Notes: generated by a model from the sequence alone, not told the origin. A DNA stretch of 64,000 nt from Planctomycetes bacterium syqfu (GCA_020974905.1 CP087563.1:2480001-2544000), one strand, 5' to 3'. Numbered from the stretch's first letter, positions 8,316 to 21,500 are shown. Translations and numbers: made by a program.

Positions 8316-8912
8316 ATGGTAGATGACGCGACATTGATACATGCACTTCTAGCTCGGCAGCCCAAGGCGTGGACCGCGTTCTATCAGTCTCGCCATGTGA
8401 CGGTCTGGCGGTTTGTGCGTGGTCGGATTACCTGCCGCCAAACGGCGGATGACATCACGGCTGAGGCGTTCATGCAGGCGTTGCGGTCGATTGATCGGTT
8501 TGACATCACCTACCTGTCGCTGGATCGCTGGTTCTTTGGCATCGTTCGGCGCGTACTGGCTGGATACCTTCGTAAACACTACCGCGAACGGAAGCACCTG
8601 ACATTCACCGGCGAACCCGCTCAATACGAAACGGTACAAAACGCCCGGCAAACCGATGACCATGTCAGCCAAACCATGGCACAGCTTGCGACCATGGAAC
8701 GTGAAGTGCTCATTTGGATGTACCAGGAACAGGCCAGTGTCCGCGACATTGCCAATCGACTCAATCGCTCGGAAAAAGCAGTGGAAAACCTACTCTATCG
8801 AGCCAGGCAACACTTTAAAGAACTCTATCAATCCAATCACCCACAAGGGATGACAAGCCATGCAACCCGACCTTCACCAATTGCTCAAAAACCTGCCGCA
8901 AGACTCACCTGA
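8316..8912 (+). CDS. ECF-type RNA polymerase sigma factor
   Basis: A 198-residue sigma factor of the extracytoplasmic-function type. Region 2 spans residues ~10-85, with the ADDITAEAFMQALRSIDRF-like helix that binds core polymerase and the -10 element. Region 4 spans ~125-175 (MEREVLIWMYQ, RDIANRLNRSEKAVENLLYRAR), the helix-turn-helix that reads the -35. Its end overlaps the next gene by 53 bases, so the two are translationally coupled. The next protein has one membrane helix and is the likely anti-sigma partner. The operon also holds a pseudopilin, suggesting envelope or secretion stress as the signal. Confidence 0.88.
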   Translation: MVDDATLIHALLARQPKAWTAFYQSRHVTVWRFVRGRITCRQTADDITAEAFMQALRSIDRFDITYLSLDRWFFGIVRRVLAGYLRKHYRERKHLTFTGEPAQYETVQNARQTDDHVSQTMAQLATMEREVLIWMYQEQASVRDIANRLNRSEKAVENLLYRARQHFKELYQSNHPQGMTSHATRPSPIAQKPAARLT

Positions 8913-10035
8913 TGAGCGCGTCGCATTGCAATTCCAAACCCAATTGCAAATAGAAGCAGCCAAACTCCAACAGCAGCGACGCAGTCCATTGGCGCGATGG
9001 GGCACCCGCTGTGCGACGTTGGCAGCATGCATCGCTTTGACACTTTTGCTGCTTCTGCCAACGAACACTGACAGCTTTGCAGCCATGCAACATGTACTCC
9101 GTCAATCCGATTATATGAGTGTTAAAATTGACATTGCTTTATATGTTGCCTTGGTGGATCAAAACCTGCCGCTGAGTACGACACACTCCTGGATCAGCCG
9201 AGATCATGGGCTCTGTTCGGACATTGAGATTCTGGGCAAACCGGCCATGCGCCTGTGGCATCCTTGGGATGGGGACACGCTGTTTATCAATCATATTCAG
9301 CAGATCACCACGCCCATTGAAGTCTCGCCAGACATTGACCCGCGTGAACTTTTGCAGTTCAATCCTGCGGAATTAATCCAGCGCATCAGCCAAATCACCG
9401 GCGAACCCGAACGCATCGATTCAGACGGTCCCAATACTCTCTGCTATCAACTGAGTAGTTCACAGATGCATTTGCCAACCCATGCCAATGTACAGGTGTG
9501 GGTTGATCGTATCTCCAACCGCCCGACACAAATTGTCTGTGATATCCCCGTGAATGATGGCACGAAGTTACGTTGGCGTGCGACGGACTTTGCATGGGAA
9601 CCCGATGCAAAGCAGATGTCACAAACAACCATCGCACCGCCAAACTATAAACTGGCCAAAGCCGTTACAATCCCGACCCCCAGTATGGATGCTGTGGCAG
9701 AGAGTCTCCGTCTTTTTGCTGACCGACTGCATGGCCAATTCCCAAGCAAACATACATTGCCCTGGCAAACCGTCATCGCTTCGGCCATGCAACTGCTCCA
9801 ACAACCCAATGCGTTGAAAAACGCCAATCTCAGCAGACAGGAAATCGACGGCTTGGCCAACACCATCGCCGGGAGTATCTACATCATGCGTGCTCAACAA
9901 CATGGTGCGAAAATCATCTATCACGGCAATAAAGTCAAACTGGGGGACGATGCAACCTTATTGCAAATCATTGAACCCAACGGCAAAACCCAAACCCTCA
10001 ACGGCAAGCTCCAGCGTCAGGCGGATCAGCCATGA
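8860..10035 (+). CDS. Single-pass membrane protein, candidate anti-sigma factor
   Basis: A 391-residue protein. Residues 1-45 are a soluble, helical N-terminus ([20 protein letters not shown]); residues ~52-68 are a transmembrane helix ([17 protein letters not shown]); the remaining ~320 residues should lie outside the membrane. The middle ([19 protein letters not shown]) resembles the LolA/MucB-like beta sandwich found in some anti-sigma sensor domains. No zinc-binding HxxxCxxC motif is seen, so it is not a classic ZAS anti-sigma. The 53-base overlap with the sigma gene is the main argument for the role. It could instead be a general envelope protein. Confidence 0.65.
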   Translation: MQPDLHQLLKNLPQDSPDERVALQFQTQLQIEAAKLQQQRRSPLARWGTRCATLAACIALTLLLLLPTNTDSFAAMQHVLRQSDYMSVKIDIALYVALVDQNLPLSTTHSWISRDHGLCSDIEILGKPAMRLWHPWDGDTLFINHIQQITTPIEVSPDIDPRELLQFNPAELIQRISQITGEPERIDSDGPNTLCYQLSSSQMHLPTHANVQVWVDRISNRPTQIVCDIPVNDGTKLRWRATDFAWEPDAKQMSQTTIAPPNYKLAKAVTIPTPSMDAVAESLRLFADRLHGQFPSKHTLPWQTVIASAMQLLQQPNALKNANLSRQEIDGLANTIAGSIYIMRAQQHGAKIIYHGNKVKLGDDATLLQIIEPNGKTQTLNGKLQRQADQP

Positions 10036-10595
10036 AAAAACACTGTGATTTAAGGGCTTTTACGCTCATCGAATTACTCGTCGTCATCAGTATCATCACC
10101 TTGCTCCTGGGCCTGGCATTGCCCGCATTGAAAATGGCGCGTAAAGCTGCCCACACCACGCAATGCGCATCGAACCTCAAAAACATCGGCACGATCTGGG
10201 CCATCTACTGTGATCAGAATCCCAACACGCTACCCAATGCCGTGAGTCTGCCATCACCGATTGACAGTGTCCCGCTGGGCGAGATCAGTCTTATGGATGC
10301 GTTAAGACCTTACATGAATACGCAGTCCACAGCGATCTATCAATGTCCCGAAGATATATTGGGCTATTACCAGGATCGCAGAACAAGCTATGAATACCTG
10401 CCGGGGTTGGCCATCACATTTAATCCTGAACATATTCCCAGTCTCGTTGAACTATCGCGTCGAGATCCAGCCATGTTGCCAATCATGACCGATGCTGCCG
10501 TGTTTCATCCTGCACCCAACGATGTCGATCCCAGACAAACGGTCTACCACGACACGCATGTGGGTTGGCTTTTTGCTTCCAGCTTGACACCTTGA
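10032..10595 (+). CDS. Type II secretion-like pseudopilin (2)
   Basis: A 187-residue pseudopilin whose ATG overlaps the TGA of the preceding gene (ATGA). It shows MKKHCDLR, then [12 protein letters not shown] and a hydrophobic helix, then [19 protein letters not shown]. The cleavage site has Ala at -1. The C-terminal half is short and ends DTHVGWLF, where other copies have the DGHV of the H-x9-DG motif; here Asp-Gly is replaced by Asp-Thr. It is part of the sigma/anti-sigma operon, so unlike the other pseudopilins in the window it appears tied to an ECF switch and not to a sugar sensor. Confidence 0.87.
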   Translation: MKKHCDLRAFTLIELLVVISIITLLLGLALPALKMARKAAHTTQCASNLKNIGTIWAIYCDQNPNTLPNAVSLPSPIDSVPLGEISLMDALRPYMNTQSTAIYQCPEDILGYYQDRRTSYEYLPGLAITFNPEHIPSLVELSRRDPAMLPIMTDAAVFHPAPNDVDPRQTVYHDTHVGWLFASSLTP

Positions 10596-10618
10596 ATCGA
10601 TATGCAAGGCAAATAGAT

Positions 10619-11251
10619 ATGTTCAATCATCTCAGAAACAAAATACGTTCAAGTCGTCGCCATCAAATCATTGTGTCGGTGTTTGCGATTTCAATCCTCT
10701 TGCTTGGCGTGGTGCTACTGTATGAATCGCTTCGCCCGATCCATGCCCCGGATATGAATGACGCATCAGCCAATGAAGTCATTGCGTTTCTGTGTGATGA
10801 CTATGCCAACGTCCCCCCTGCCAGGCAACAACAATTCATGCGACAGTTAGCTGATTGGTATTTGAAGTTGGATCACAACGACCGCACGTTGTTTGAAAAC
10901 AGTTGGCATGACACCACCATGCCCAAGGACATCAAGTCCCGCCTCACCGCGCAGGTTCGCGTCTCAACCATCAATCAACTCTCCGGCCAATACGCAACCA
11001 TCACCGACTCTGAAAAGAAACAATTCCTCGCCCAAGTCACATTCATGATGAAAGCGCTGCCTTCAGGCAAGAAACTCGAACATGTTCTCAGAGACAAAAA
11101 GCAGTGGGAACCAGTGTTCAATAACCCCAAAAGATATTGGCAGACAAAGGACAAATATGCCACGGAGCTGGCCCATCATGCTTCAGCAGAACAACGCGCC
11201 AACCTAGCCAAACTCCTGCGAGACCTTGCAGAATACAATGGTATTCGATAG
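10619..11251 (+). CDS. One-pass membrane protein of unknown function
   Basis: A 210-residue protein not recognised as a known family. The start at ATG 10619 (24 bases after the pseudopilin stop) is chosen because the upstream 18 codons overlap the previous gene and read poorly; AAGGCAAATAG lies before it. Residues ~1-18 are basic and cytoplasmic, ~20-38 form a membrane helix (IIVSVFAISILLLGVVLLY), and the rest is soluble and mostly alpha-helical with many Lys and Gln. It is the last gene of the sigma-factor operon. A role as an accessory anchor or sensor is possible but unsupported by motif. Confidence 0.65.
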   Translation: MFNHLRNKIRSSRRHQIIVSVFAISILLLGVVLLYESLRPIHAPDMNDASANEVIAFLCDDYANVPPARQQQFMRQLADWYLKLDHNDRTLFENSWHDTTMPKDIKSRLTAQVRVSTINQLSGQYATITDSEKKQFLAQVTFMMKALPSGKKLEHVLRDKKQWEPVFNNPKRYWQTKDKYATELAHHASAEQRANLAKLLRDLAEYNGIR

Positions 11252-11718
11252 TCAACGCGGTGTTGATATGTGTAAAACCTTCTTTCTTGACTAGCAAAAA
11301 ACCGGTGCCAAAATCTCAGTCCGAGATAGGCGTTTGCTGTCAGCCGTTGTCAAAGAGCGGGTGAACGGACTCGAACCGTCGAGAAGCAGATTGCAATCGT
11401 CCCGGAAATGAGACGGAACCACCATGAGCTAAAACTAATTCGTCAGGCTATTCCCCCAGCCTGAACTTTACTACTAAACCGATATGAACCTGGCGGAGTG
11501 AAGAAGATCGTTCTGTTAATGACCATTCTCATCTTCACTATCGGCAACAACATTTTGAACTTTTGACTCATTGACAATTGCCGCCAATCAATGAATACTT
11601 TTGAGTACATTCGGATCCCGATCTATATAGATTGCGATCTGTTTAAATCACACAAAGCAATGCACAAACGATATACATATGCAACAACTATAGCACATGC
11701 CACAAGTTTTTTGCCAAA
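11252..11718. other. Intergenic region between convergent transcripts
   Basis: This 467-base gap lies between the end of the sigma operon and the end of the minus-strand GH2 cluster. It has no convincing open frame. It holds the tRNA-like remnant listed separately (11351-11440). The right half (11500-11718) is AT-rich with nothing recognisable. Confidence 0.5.
11351..11440 (-). other. Degenerate tRNA-like sequence
   Basis: On the minus strand the segment contains a good T-arm (GACGG-TTCGAGT-CCGTT, 11380-11364) and a TAGCTC that resembles a D-arm start, with a self-complementary GATTGCAATC between them. The 3' acceptor half (CACCCGC) finds no partner upstream, and no anticodon stem of five pairs closes properly. 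It is best read as a decayed tRNA or an integration scar. Confidence 0.22.
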
Positions 11719-12258
11719 TTACTCTGCCATCTCTGAAAGAGTTATTTTATTAACAACTAACTCACCACCATGCATGAGCCCACACATCAATCTCAGTGAT
11801 CGTGGGAAATCATAGGTGCCCTTAAACGCTCTTGGTGTCATTTTAATTGAATGTTCTTCTATCCCCCTAGATTTAAGCAGAACTTCCTGACTGAAAAATG
11901 CACAATATGGTTTCACATCAAGTACATAACCAACAACAAGCTTTCCATCTACACTACTTTCCGTTGTAAACTTTAAAATATATGTTTTATTCTTCTCCAA
12001 CTCAACTCTTTTAATCACTTGCTGTCCATAATATTTTTCTTTCATGTTTTCGTTTTCACTGGCTGTATTGACAAAAATCATATTCTTATCAAATTTAATT
12101 GAAGCGCCTTCTTTTCTATAATCTGAAAAAATCTGAATCTTCCACCCAGACTTCTGACTCACCTCTTCTCCCAAAAGATTGTTGACGCCTTCTTTTTCTG
12201 CCCCAAACGCAACAGATAGGCACACAAACAACATTAAAAAAGCAGTAAAAACTTTCAT
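11719..12258 (-). CDS. Small secreted protein, possible carbohydrate-binding fold
   Basis: A 179-residue protein with a clear signal peptide (MKVFTAFLMLFVCLSVAFGA). The mature part is beta-rich, with GWKIQIFSDYRKEGASIKFD and NKTYILKFTTESSVDGKLVVG, which reads like a CBM4/9/22-type jelly roll as found in many secreted sugar-binding proteins. No catalytic motif is seen. It is the last gene of the minus-strand cluster with GH2 and a GH39-like enzyme and starts 64 bases after the GH2 gene. A role in presenting the substrate of those enzymes is plausible. The family was not recognised with certainty. Confidence 0.65.
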   Translation of the reverse strand: MKVFTAFLMLFVCLSVAFGAEKEGVNNLLGEEVSQKSGWKIQIFSDYRKEGASIKFDKNMIFVNTASENENMKEKYYGQQVIKRVELEKNKTYILKFTTESSVDGKLVVGYVLDVKPYCAFFSQEVLLKSRGIEEHSIKMTPRAFKGTYDFPRSLRLMCGLMHGGELVVNKITLSEMAE

Positions 12259-12322
12259 AACAGACCTTTCTATAAAATTACACCACGATATTTTGAACTT
12301 CTTAATACAATAATCATAAACG

Positions 12323-15526
<3,204 letters not shown>

Positions 15527-15549
15527 CTAGCCTACAAGATTAATCTTAT

Positions 15550-18285
15550 TCAATTGTCAATATTACCATTTTGATGGGTTAGCGATTTTTCTAAAAAGTC
15601 TATAGGCAAATTGGAAACAACATAAATAAGACGACCTTTATACAACGCTTTCCCTGCAATGGGATTGCCAAATAAATCCAACACATCTTCTTGCAGATTT
15701 TTTGGAACAACGTAAACACCATCAGGTGTTCCTGAGATAATTGCAACTCTAGCACCTCGACCAGAAAATATATAGGCCCAAACTTTATCTCCTACGCGTA
15801 TACGTTTCACAAATACCCTATCCTCTAATAACCATGCTAAATTTGAAAAGGCTGACAACATTGGATGTGGGTAACCATCGGCACCAAGCAAAACAGGGAA
15901 AGACGGGGGCCTCATCATATAGTGATAACAATGATCCGAGTACAGAAATATGCGATTAACACCTAAAGCAAGGTGACTTGCAATATAACGACTTGTCGTG
16001 TCACATAACTTGAGATTATTATCATGGGATACCCAGGGAATCGTGTTCCGATACAGTCCAGCACAATCATCTAATCCCTTAAAGTCCAATGGGACAGCAC
16101 CGCCACGTGTTGGGTTCCCCTCGCTATTAATTACCGGCTTGATCGGTTCTGAAATATTATCTTTGATATATCCGGTAACACCAGAATAAGCATTTTGTAT
16201 TTTGTCGTCCGGAATCAGACACAATTCGCCTGATTTATTGTATAAATGATAATCAATCATATCGCAAAATGGATATGCACCATAATCAAAAACCTGTTTA
16301 GTCCAATCATCTCTACCACCTGTCGTGTTAAATCCATACATAGAGATATTAGGATCCGCTTTTTTTAATTCTTGATATGCTATTTTTGAAAGTTTTGCAT
16401 AATCTTGGGAAGGGGTCGCACCTTGGTCAAATTTATGTGTCTTCTGGTCGTAATCTTTATGCCAGAAAGCCTCTCCCCATGGTTCGTTCTGGAATTGGTA
16501 CTCGTCTATACGACCTTTATAATGTGCTGTAACCGTTCTTACGTAATTTTTAAAGGATGCAATATCTCTAGGCTGGTACATTCGGTTAAAATAATCATAT
16601 GAATGTTTTTTCCCACTGTAATATGAAGCCCATTCTGGCGCGCTACCTAAATACCCTAAAATTTTAATTTTGGCATCGCGGTAAGCATTAATTTTATCAT
16701 CTGAAAAAGTCCATTTCCCCTTCTCTTTTTCGAGCCATCCCCATGCAGTTCCCTCCATACAAACATCGTTGAATCGTACCCAATTCATACCAGCAGCCTT
16801 CATTGTTAACAAAACTCTGGGATTGGCATAGAAATGTCCACCAAAAGGAGAGTCAGGCGCGTCTTTACCCCAATATAATGGCCTTCGAATCCGATTAAGA
16901 ATAATTTCGTTATAGGGTGAAATACGCTTACCATTGCGCTCAACCCATACTTCCACTCGAAATGGCCCCAACGGAGCCGAAGCAAAAGCCCCCGCATCAA
17001 GCAGACCAGACGCCATTTTAAGATCTAGATTTTCTGACGTACTAGTTTGATTCAAATTCACGTCGGGTAGCAGTACCTCACGATCATAAACATTAACAAC
17101 TTTTCCCTTGAGTATTCCCCCGTTAAAATCACCAGACACCACGTAACGAACACTAGCAGATTCGTCAATAAATTGAATATGGGTTTGTTCCAATTCACTA
17201 TCAGCCAACTTCAAGGCAACTTCACAGCTTCCTGCTGATACGTACGCTTGATCATGAACACCAGAATAGGCCATAAGTGAGTCAAGAAAGAGTGTTCCCT
17301 TACCGCCGATATCCAATTGAAACCCTTTGGTTAATGGGTCAGGAATAAATGACAATTTTGCAGTTTGCCATGTACTCGATTCAGCAAGTTTTTGAGACGT
17401 ACTTCCTATCCTAGCCAACCATCCACCTTGACTCTTATATTTAAACGAAACCTGAAGTTCTTGATCCGGATTGTCCGACTGAATAGGTTCAGTGTAAACC
17501 CTAATAAATGGGTCTTCACCTGACTGTATTTTCAATGAGGATACGCCACTAGGGCCAGGATTTCCGGCATCAGGAACAACACTTCCGCTACGACTTTGTC
17601 GATTCACACTCCAACCAGATTGCATGCCCAATGGGAATCGAGTATTACGGAACAAGTTTACCAAACCTTTTTGAGGCCTCTTAATTTCTTCCGATTTTTC
17701 TGAAATATATGCTTCTTTACTACTTTTAATAAGCTGTACAGAAGCAATATCTGTTATCCCTTCCTTAAGAGATATATACAATGCCATATTTGATGAATCC
17801 AGCACACTAATAAAACTTTTAGCATCTTTCAAACACACCAAAAACCGCAACTCTTGCCAGCCAATCTTACTTGGAGTATCAACTTCCCAAAATGTTTTGT
17901 AGGGAGAAGGAAGTTGTCGAACATGCAGATTCAAGGGTTTATCAGGACAACGACAAACCACTTTAAGCTCGTAATATCCTGGCACTTCAATCTTATTTCC
18001 AGAAAGTCTGAACAAAACAAGCGAATCCAGTTCCTGAACGTTAAAACGGAGAAACTCACGACCGTTTTCAGATAATTTTTCACTCGTAACTTTTGATGTG
18101 TTCCAGACTGGAAAGTCGGTTTTAATCTCATCAGGCAATGGCCCACTAAACTCTCCTTTTACATTCACACGCCGTTGGTGGCATTCAGAAGCAAAGTCAA
18201 TGTCCACCACGTTTTCATCTGCAAGCAACCCACAATTCACAATCAGACACAAAACCACAGACATACCAATATAGACTTTTAACAT
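15550..18285 (-). CDS. Secreted GH39-like (clan GH-A) glycosidase
   Basis: A 911-residue protein with a signal peptide (MLKVYIGMSVVLCLIVNCGLLA). The first ~450 residues are beta-sandwich, carbohydrate-binding-like. Residues ~480-830 form a clan GH-A barrel: GMNWVRFND, the likely acid/base Glu601 in FQNEPWGEAFW, and the likely nucleophile Glu722 in VINSEGNPTRGG. The pattern resembles GH39 and related families; the exact family and substrate are unsure. A short beta domain ends the protein. It is the first gene of the GH2 cluster, so extracellular cleavage here followed by intracellular beta-galactosidase is a sensible order. Confidence 0.78.
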   Translation of the reverse strand: MLKVYIGMSVVLCLIVNCGLLADENVVDIDFASECHQRRVNVKGEFSGPLPDEIKTDFPVWNTSKVTSEKLSENGREFLRFNVQELDSLVLFRLSGNKIEVPGYYELKVVCRCPDKPLNLHVRQLPSPYKTFWEVDTPSKIGWQELRFLVCLKDAKSFISVLDSSNMALYISLKEGITDIASVQLIKSSKEAYISEKSEEIKRPQKGLVNLFRNTRFPLGMQSGWSVNRQSRSGSVVPDAGNPGPSGVSSLKIQSGEDPFIRVYTEPIQSDNPDQELQVSFKYKSQGGWLARIGSTSQKLAESSTWQTAKLSFIPDPLTKGFQLDIGGKGTLFLDSLMAYSGVHDQAYVSAGSCEVALKLADSELEQTHIQFIDESASVRYVVSGDFNGGILKGKVVNVYDREVLLPDVNLNQTSTSENLDLKMASGLLDAGAFASAPLGPFRVEVWVERNGKRISPYNEIILNRIRRPLYWGKDAPDSPFGGHFYANPRVLLTMKAAGMNWVRFNDVCMEGTAWGWLEKEKGKWTFSDDKINAYRDAKIKILGYLGSAPEWASYYSGKKHSYDYFNRMYQPRDIASFKNYVRTVTAHYKGRIDEYQFQNEPWGEAFWHKDYDQKTHKFDQGATPSQDYAKLSKIAYQELKKADPNISMYGFNTTGGRDDWTKQVFDYGAYPFCDMIDYHLYNKSGELCLIPDDKIQNAYSGVTGYIKDNISEPIKPVINSEGNPTRGGAVPLDFKGLDDCAGLYRNTIPWVSHDNNLKLCDTTSRYIASHLALGVNRIFLYSDHCYHYMMRPPSFPVLLGADGYPHPMLSAFSNLAWLLEDRVFVKRIRVGDKVWAYIFSGRGARVAIISGTPDGVYVVPKNLQEDVLDLFGNPIAGKALYKGRLIYVVSNLPIDFLEKSLTHQNGNIDN

Positions 18286-18449
18286 CTTTAATATACTTTC
18301 ATCAAAAGCTGATCACACAAAAACAACATGCTTACATAAAACAATTAGCTGGAAGGGTATTATTTATCAACTTTAGCGCGTACCATATGCAAAAAGCTAA
18401 AAACAGCAGCACTCAAAGCTAGAAATACACTAATCGTACATCAGAATGT

Positions 18450-19238
18450 TTAATTTAATGGCACAAAATCACTGTCAAAAACAGATCCTCCGGTATATCT
18501 ATATGACATTACATGACCATCTATAAACAGGAAATTAGCAGACTTTTGATGGTGATTCCATGCAGCGCTGCTCCCAACAGTAACGTCCCCGTCTGAATAA
18601 GGGCCCGTTAACCACATAGCACACGTATTTCGAGTAGAATCAGATGCAAAATAGTTCTGTTCACCTACAATCACACTCCCGGATTTGATATAATCAAGTT
18701 TTCGATATGATTTTAGGGTTCCACTACTTCTTTTATAAATCAACCAGGCCCCGGACCTTTCATTAACACCTGCACTATCATTCATTGTTGATGAGTAATT
18801 GGACAGGTACATATTTCTAACCGGATAAGTCACAACCCAACATGGTGACGAATTAGGCGGCAAAGTATCAGGACAAAAAAAAGCCCCCTTTGTACTTTCA
18901 AAGCCAAGCCCATGATAGTTCGCACCATCATCCGTCAATTGTGTGTACTTGGTCGCAGAATGAGCATTCAGGTAATATTTAAGATAGTATGTATATCCGT
19001 TATGAAAACTTGACGGAGGCATCCAACCTTTATTGTCGGAAGCATACAAAGCAATCCCGGTATAAATCTGGCGCTGTTTATTAGCACAGGTAATTTTCCT
19101 CGCTGCTCCGCGAGCATTTTTCAAAGCAGGCAAGAGTATACTAACCAGAAGAGCAATGATTGATATAACCACCAGCAATTCAATCAAAGTGAATGCGGCA
19201 CTTGCGCCACTATTGTTATTCAGCTTTCTCATTCGCAT
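18450..19238 (-). CDS. Type II secretion-like pseudopilin (3), H-x9-DG type
   Basis: A 262-residue pseudopilin: basic leader [28 protein letters not shown] and a hydrophobic helix, then [20 protein letters not shown]. Near the C-terminus [14 protein letters not shown] matches the H-x9-DG signature common in PVC-group pseudopilins. The -1 residue is Ala. It is a duplicate, with its upstream flank, of the next pseudopilin: both are preceded on the minus strand by the end of a GntR-type regulator, intact at 20233 and truncated at 19243. It lies 165 bases upstream of the GH39-like gene and may be cotranscribed with it. Confidence 0.9.
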   Translation of the reverse strand: MRMRKLNNNSGASAAFTLIELLVVISIIALLVSILLPALKNARGAARKITCANKQRQIYTGIALYASDNKGWMPPSSFHNGYTYYLKYYLNAHSATKYTQLTDDGANYHGLGFESTKGAFFCPDTLPPNSSPCWVVTYPVRNMYLSNYSSTMNDSAGVNERSGAWLIYKRSSGTLKSYRKLDYIKSGSVIVGEQNYFASDSTRNTCAMWLTGPYSDGDVTVGSSAAWNHHQKSANFLFIDGHVMSYRYTGGSVFDSDFVPLN

Positions 19239-19242
19239 TTCC

Positions 19243-19413
19243 TTATTCGGAATCTACTAATTCCAACACACCTGATTTAAACCAGTTTTGATATTCAGTA
19301 CCTAATTCCTGTACGAGGATATCATTGCAAACATATTGGGTTTGAATATCATCACGAGAGCCGCCGAGGACGTTATCAAATTCAAGCCAGTTGAGATATT
19401 GATAATACCACCA
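19243..19413 (-). pseudogene. C-terminal remnant of a GntR-type regulator
   Basis: On the minus strand this stretch encodes about 56 residues ending CNDILVQELGTEYQNWF then [11 protein letters not shown] and a stop. It is closely similar to the last residues of the intact regulator at 20233 ([17 protein letters not shown] then [11 protein letters not shown]). A stop codon closes the frame upstream and the rest of the gene is missing. The position, directly upstream of a pseudopilin start, mirrors the intact copy. It is therefore a relic of a tandem duplication of a regulator-pseudopilin unit. Confidence 0.85.
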
Positions 19414-19495
19414 TCAATTTCATAGCTATACTTCTGAAACAATTTTCAGAAAACTTTATAATAGATTCATATAAAATTTTATTATTAAATAAACT

Positions 19496-20221
19496 TCACT
19501 TTCTTGACCAGTATTCATATGTTTCCAAAATTGGAAATGTTTTAACATGCCCGTCACAGAATAGATAGTTAGATTTATCGCCATGTATCATCATTGTAAC
19601 AGGCGCATCAATTTGCTTAACGTATCCATCCTCACGAGCAGCATTGCTACCATCTCCCAGATAGTTTGAACGGCGTGCAAAATCAAACATTTGAATTACT
19701 TCAGATGCCTTTTGGATACTGCTCAATCTCATTGAATACAATTTTCCCGAAACGTCATATGCTGCGATACCGCCAAGCCCCAAAAAGCCACCATCAGCTG
19801 CATATGCGTTCATGGCGTATGTCCGAACTACAGACGTGCTTTGGCTACCATCAGTTTTCAATGCATACCAATATGGATACAGTGGACAACGATACAAATC
19901 TGCCTTCTGCGGATAACCTATTTTTTGATCATATGAAAGATTTCTTCCATCATAATCCCCTAATGAGTCGTCCCAAGAAATTTGATAACCATTACTATCT
20001 TTGTAATATGACGGAACAATCATATCATCGTTCGCATCCGCATACATCACTCCTGCCAAACCAATTGTTCTCAAATTGTTTGAACATTTAATTGATTTAG
20101 CCGTTTTTTTCGCCTTACCCAAAGCAGGAAGCAGGATACTGATCAAAATTGAAATGATTGATATAACCACCAGTAATTCAATTAGTGTAAATGCACCACT
20201 CTTGCGATTCAGCTTTCTCAT
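19496..20221 (-). CDS. Type II secretion-like pseudopilin (4), H-x9-DG type
   Basis: A 241-residue pseudopilin: [32 protein letters not shown], then [33 protein letters not shown] near the C-terminus is a near match to H-x9-DG. The -1 residue is Ala. It starts 11 bases downstream of the stop of the GntR-type regulator at 20233, so regulator and pseudopilin are one operon. The start region and flank are nearly the same as in the other pseudopilin at 18450, showing a local duplication; the central regions have diverged widely, as expected if each adapts to another partner. Confidence 0.9.
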   Translation of the reverse strand: MRKLNRKSGAFTLIELLVVISIISILISILLPALGKAKKTAKSIKCSNNLRTIGLAGVMYADANDDMIVPSYYKDSNGYQISWDDSLGDYDGRNLSYDQKIGYPQKADLYRCPLYPYWYALKTDGSQSTSVVRTYAMNAYAADGGFLGLGGIAAYDVSGKLYSMRLSSIQKASEVIQMFDFARRSNYLGDGSNAAREDGYVKQIDAPVTMMIHGDKSNYLFCDGHVKTFPILETYEYWSRK

Positions 20222-20232
20222 TGTGTATTTCC

Positions 20233-21342
20233 TTATTCGGAATCTGCTGATTCCAACACACCTGACTTAAACCAGTATTGATGTTCAGTACCTAAATCCT
20301 GCACGAGGATGTCATTGCAAATTGAGCGGGTTTGAATTTCACCTGGAGCGTCGACCACTGAGCTGATCAAATCAAATGTCGCACGGTAGAAAGGCTCCAT
20401 ACTGCTTGAAGCTAATTGCGGTTCAATAAATGGAACAGTAGATGTTAGACGCTGCTGAATATGTGAATTGGCAAGGAAGATCGGATTGATCATGCCATAA
20501 AGCATCACCGGGCAATCCAGTTGGCCACCGGTATGGGCTTTATCGATCTGGCGTGCATAGACTTTGGCAACTTTGTTTTGATCCATCTCAGCAAAGAGTG
20601 AAGTGGGAACTTCAAACAAGTTGAGTTTAATCCCTGCCTGGCTTGCTCCCATGACGACAGTCCGCGTAAACTCTTTATAGAAGACAATCGAGCCATCCGG
20701 CACAAACAGGGTCACTTCTTTTTCCTGTAAGTGTTTTAAAACCGCCAAACATGCTTGAGCCTTGTCTGCGGTATCGATAATACGATGACGGGGATAATCG
20801 ACCGCTTCTTCATATTTGGAATCGCCAAAATAGACAACTGGACAGTGCAACTGTTCGAGCTTTTCAAAGTGCTCCACGTTGTACTGGGCAGCACTTGTCA
20901 ACACGCAACGGATGTGCGGCGAGTTTTCGATCCGTGCCAACTCCTGATCGAAGTGCTTAAAGTCGTCAGTATCCTTAAAGACGGATCGCAAAGTAAAAGC
21001 ATAGCCAGGCTGCAATGCCGGGGGGTATGCTAATTTGATAATCTCTTGAAAGTAGTTACATGATTCGCGGCGCATGCCCCAAAGCATGATGTAGACTTCA
21101 ATCTCACCAGCCTGGGCACGCGGCTGGACGAATATGCCACGCCCATGTTCGCATCGCACCAAGCCCTCTTCCTGAAGCAGATCCATGGCACATTTAACCG
21201 TCTTGGCACTGACATTGAACTCTTGAGCCAGTTGACGGGTACCGGCCAATCGGCTTCCGGGCCTGAGATTGTCTTTTTTGATCATCTGTCTTAGCCGTGA
21301 CGCGACCTGGCTGGTTTTGGACGTATTTGTCAACAATTGCAT
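20233..21342 (-). CDS. GntR-family regulator with sugar-binding-like sensor domain
   Basis: A 369-residue regulator. Residues ~10-75 are a GntR winged helix ([36 protein letters not shown]). Residues ~80-360 look like a degenerate LacI/periplasmic-binding fold: [21 protein letters not shown], then [13 protein letters not shown]. It diverges from the 21553 operon (DUF5696-like, epimerase, glycyl-radical enzyme) and is followed by two pseudopilins on its own strand, so it could control both sides. The intergenic gap holds promoter-like sequences for both directions. A truncated second copy remains at 19243. Confidence 0.85.
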   Translation of the reverse strand: MQLLTNTSKTSQVASRLRQMIKKDNLRPGSRLAGTRQLAQEFNVSAKTVKCAMDLLQEEGLVRCEHGRGIFVQPRAQAGEIEVYIMLWGMRRESCNYFQEIIKLAYPPALQPGYAFTLRSVFKDTDDFKHFDQELARIENSPHIRCVLTSAAQYNVEHFEKLEQLHCPVVYFGDSKYEEAVDYPRHRIIDTADKAQACLAVLKHLQEKEVTLFVPDGSIVFYKEFTRTVVMGASQAGIKLNLFEVPTSLFAEMDQNKVAKVYARQIDKAHTGGQLDCPVMLYGMINPIFLANSHIQQRLTSTVPFIEPQLASSSMEPFYRATFDLISSVVDAPGEIQTRSICNDILVQDLGTEHQYWFKSGVLESADSE

Positions 21343-21400
21343 TCGTAATCCTTTTTACCCCTCCGCCCGCTGCATGCTTAATGATTCCTCACTTAGAATC

Positions 21401-21411
21401 ACTTGTCAAGT
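21401..21411. promoter_or_regulatory. Inverted repeat, candidate operator/-35 on minus strand
   Basis: ACTTG-T-CAAGT is a perfect odd-centred inverted repeat between the divergent regulator and DUF5696-like gene. Read on the minus strand it contains TTGACA, a perfect -35 toward the regulator, though the -10 at 17 bases (AATCAT) is weak. A related CTTGACGACTTG lies at 21471-21482 over the plus-strand promoter. Confidence 0.35.
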
Positions 21412-21471
21412 ACAACGCCACAAAAAAGTTTCTTAATGCCAAATTTGTTGAAATTTCTCATTAAATACAAC

Positions 21472-21500
21472 TTGACGACTTGCCATGTGCTGAATACAGT
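21472..21500 (+). promoter_or_regulatory. Sigma-70-like promoter for the 21.5-29.6 kb operon
   Basis: TTGACG at 21472-21477 and TACAGT at 21495-21500 are 17 bases apart and point to the gene at 21553, whose start has a GGGAG ribosome-binding site. Confidence 0.45.

Noticed and set aside
11351-11440. A functional tRNA gene on the minus strand
   Set aside because: The T-arm is good, but no 7-base acceptor stem or proper anticodon stem can be formed; kept only as a low-confidence remnant.
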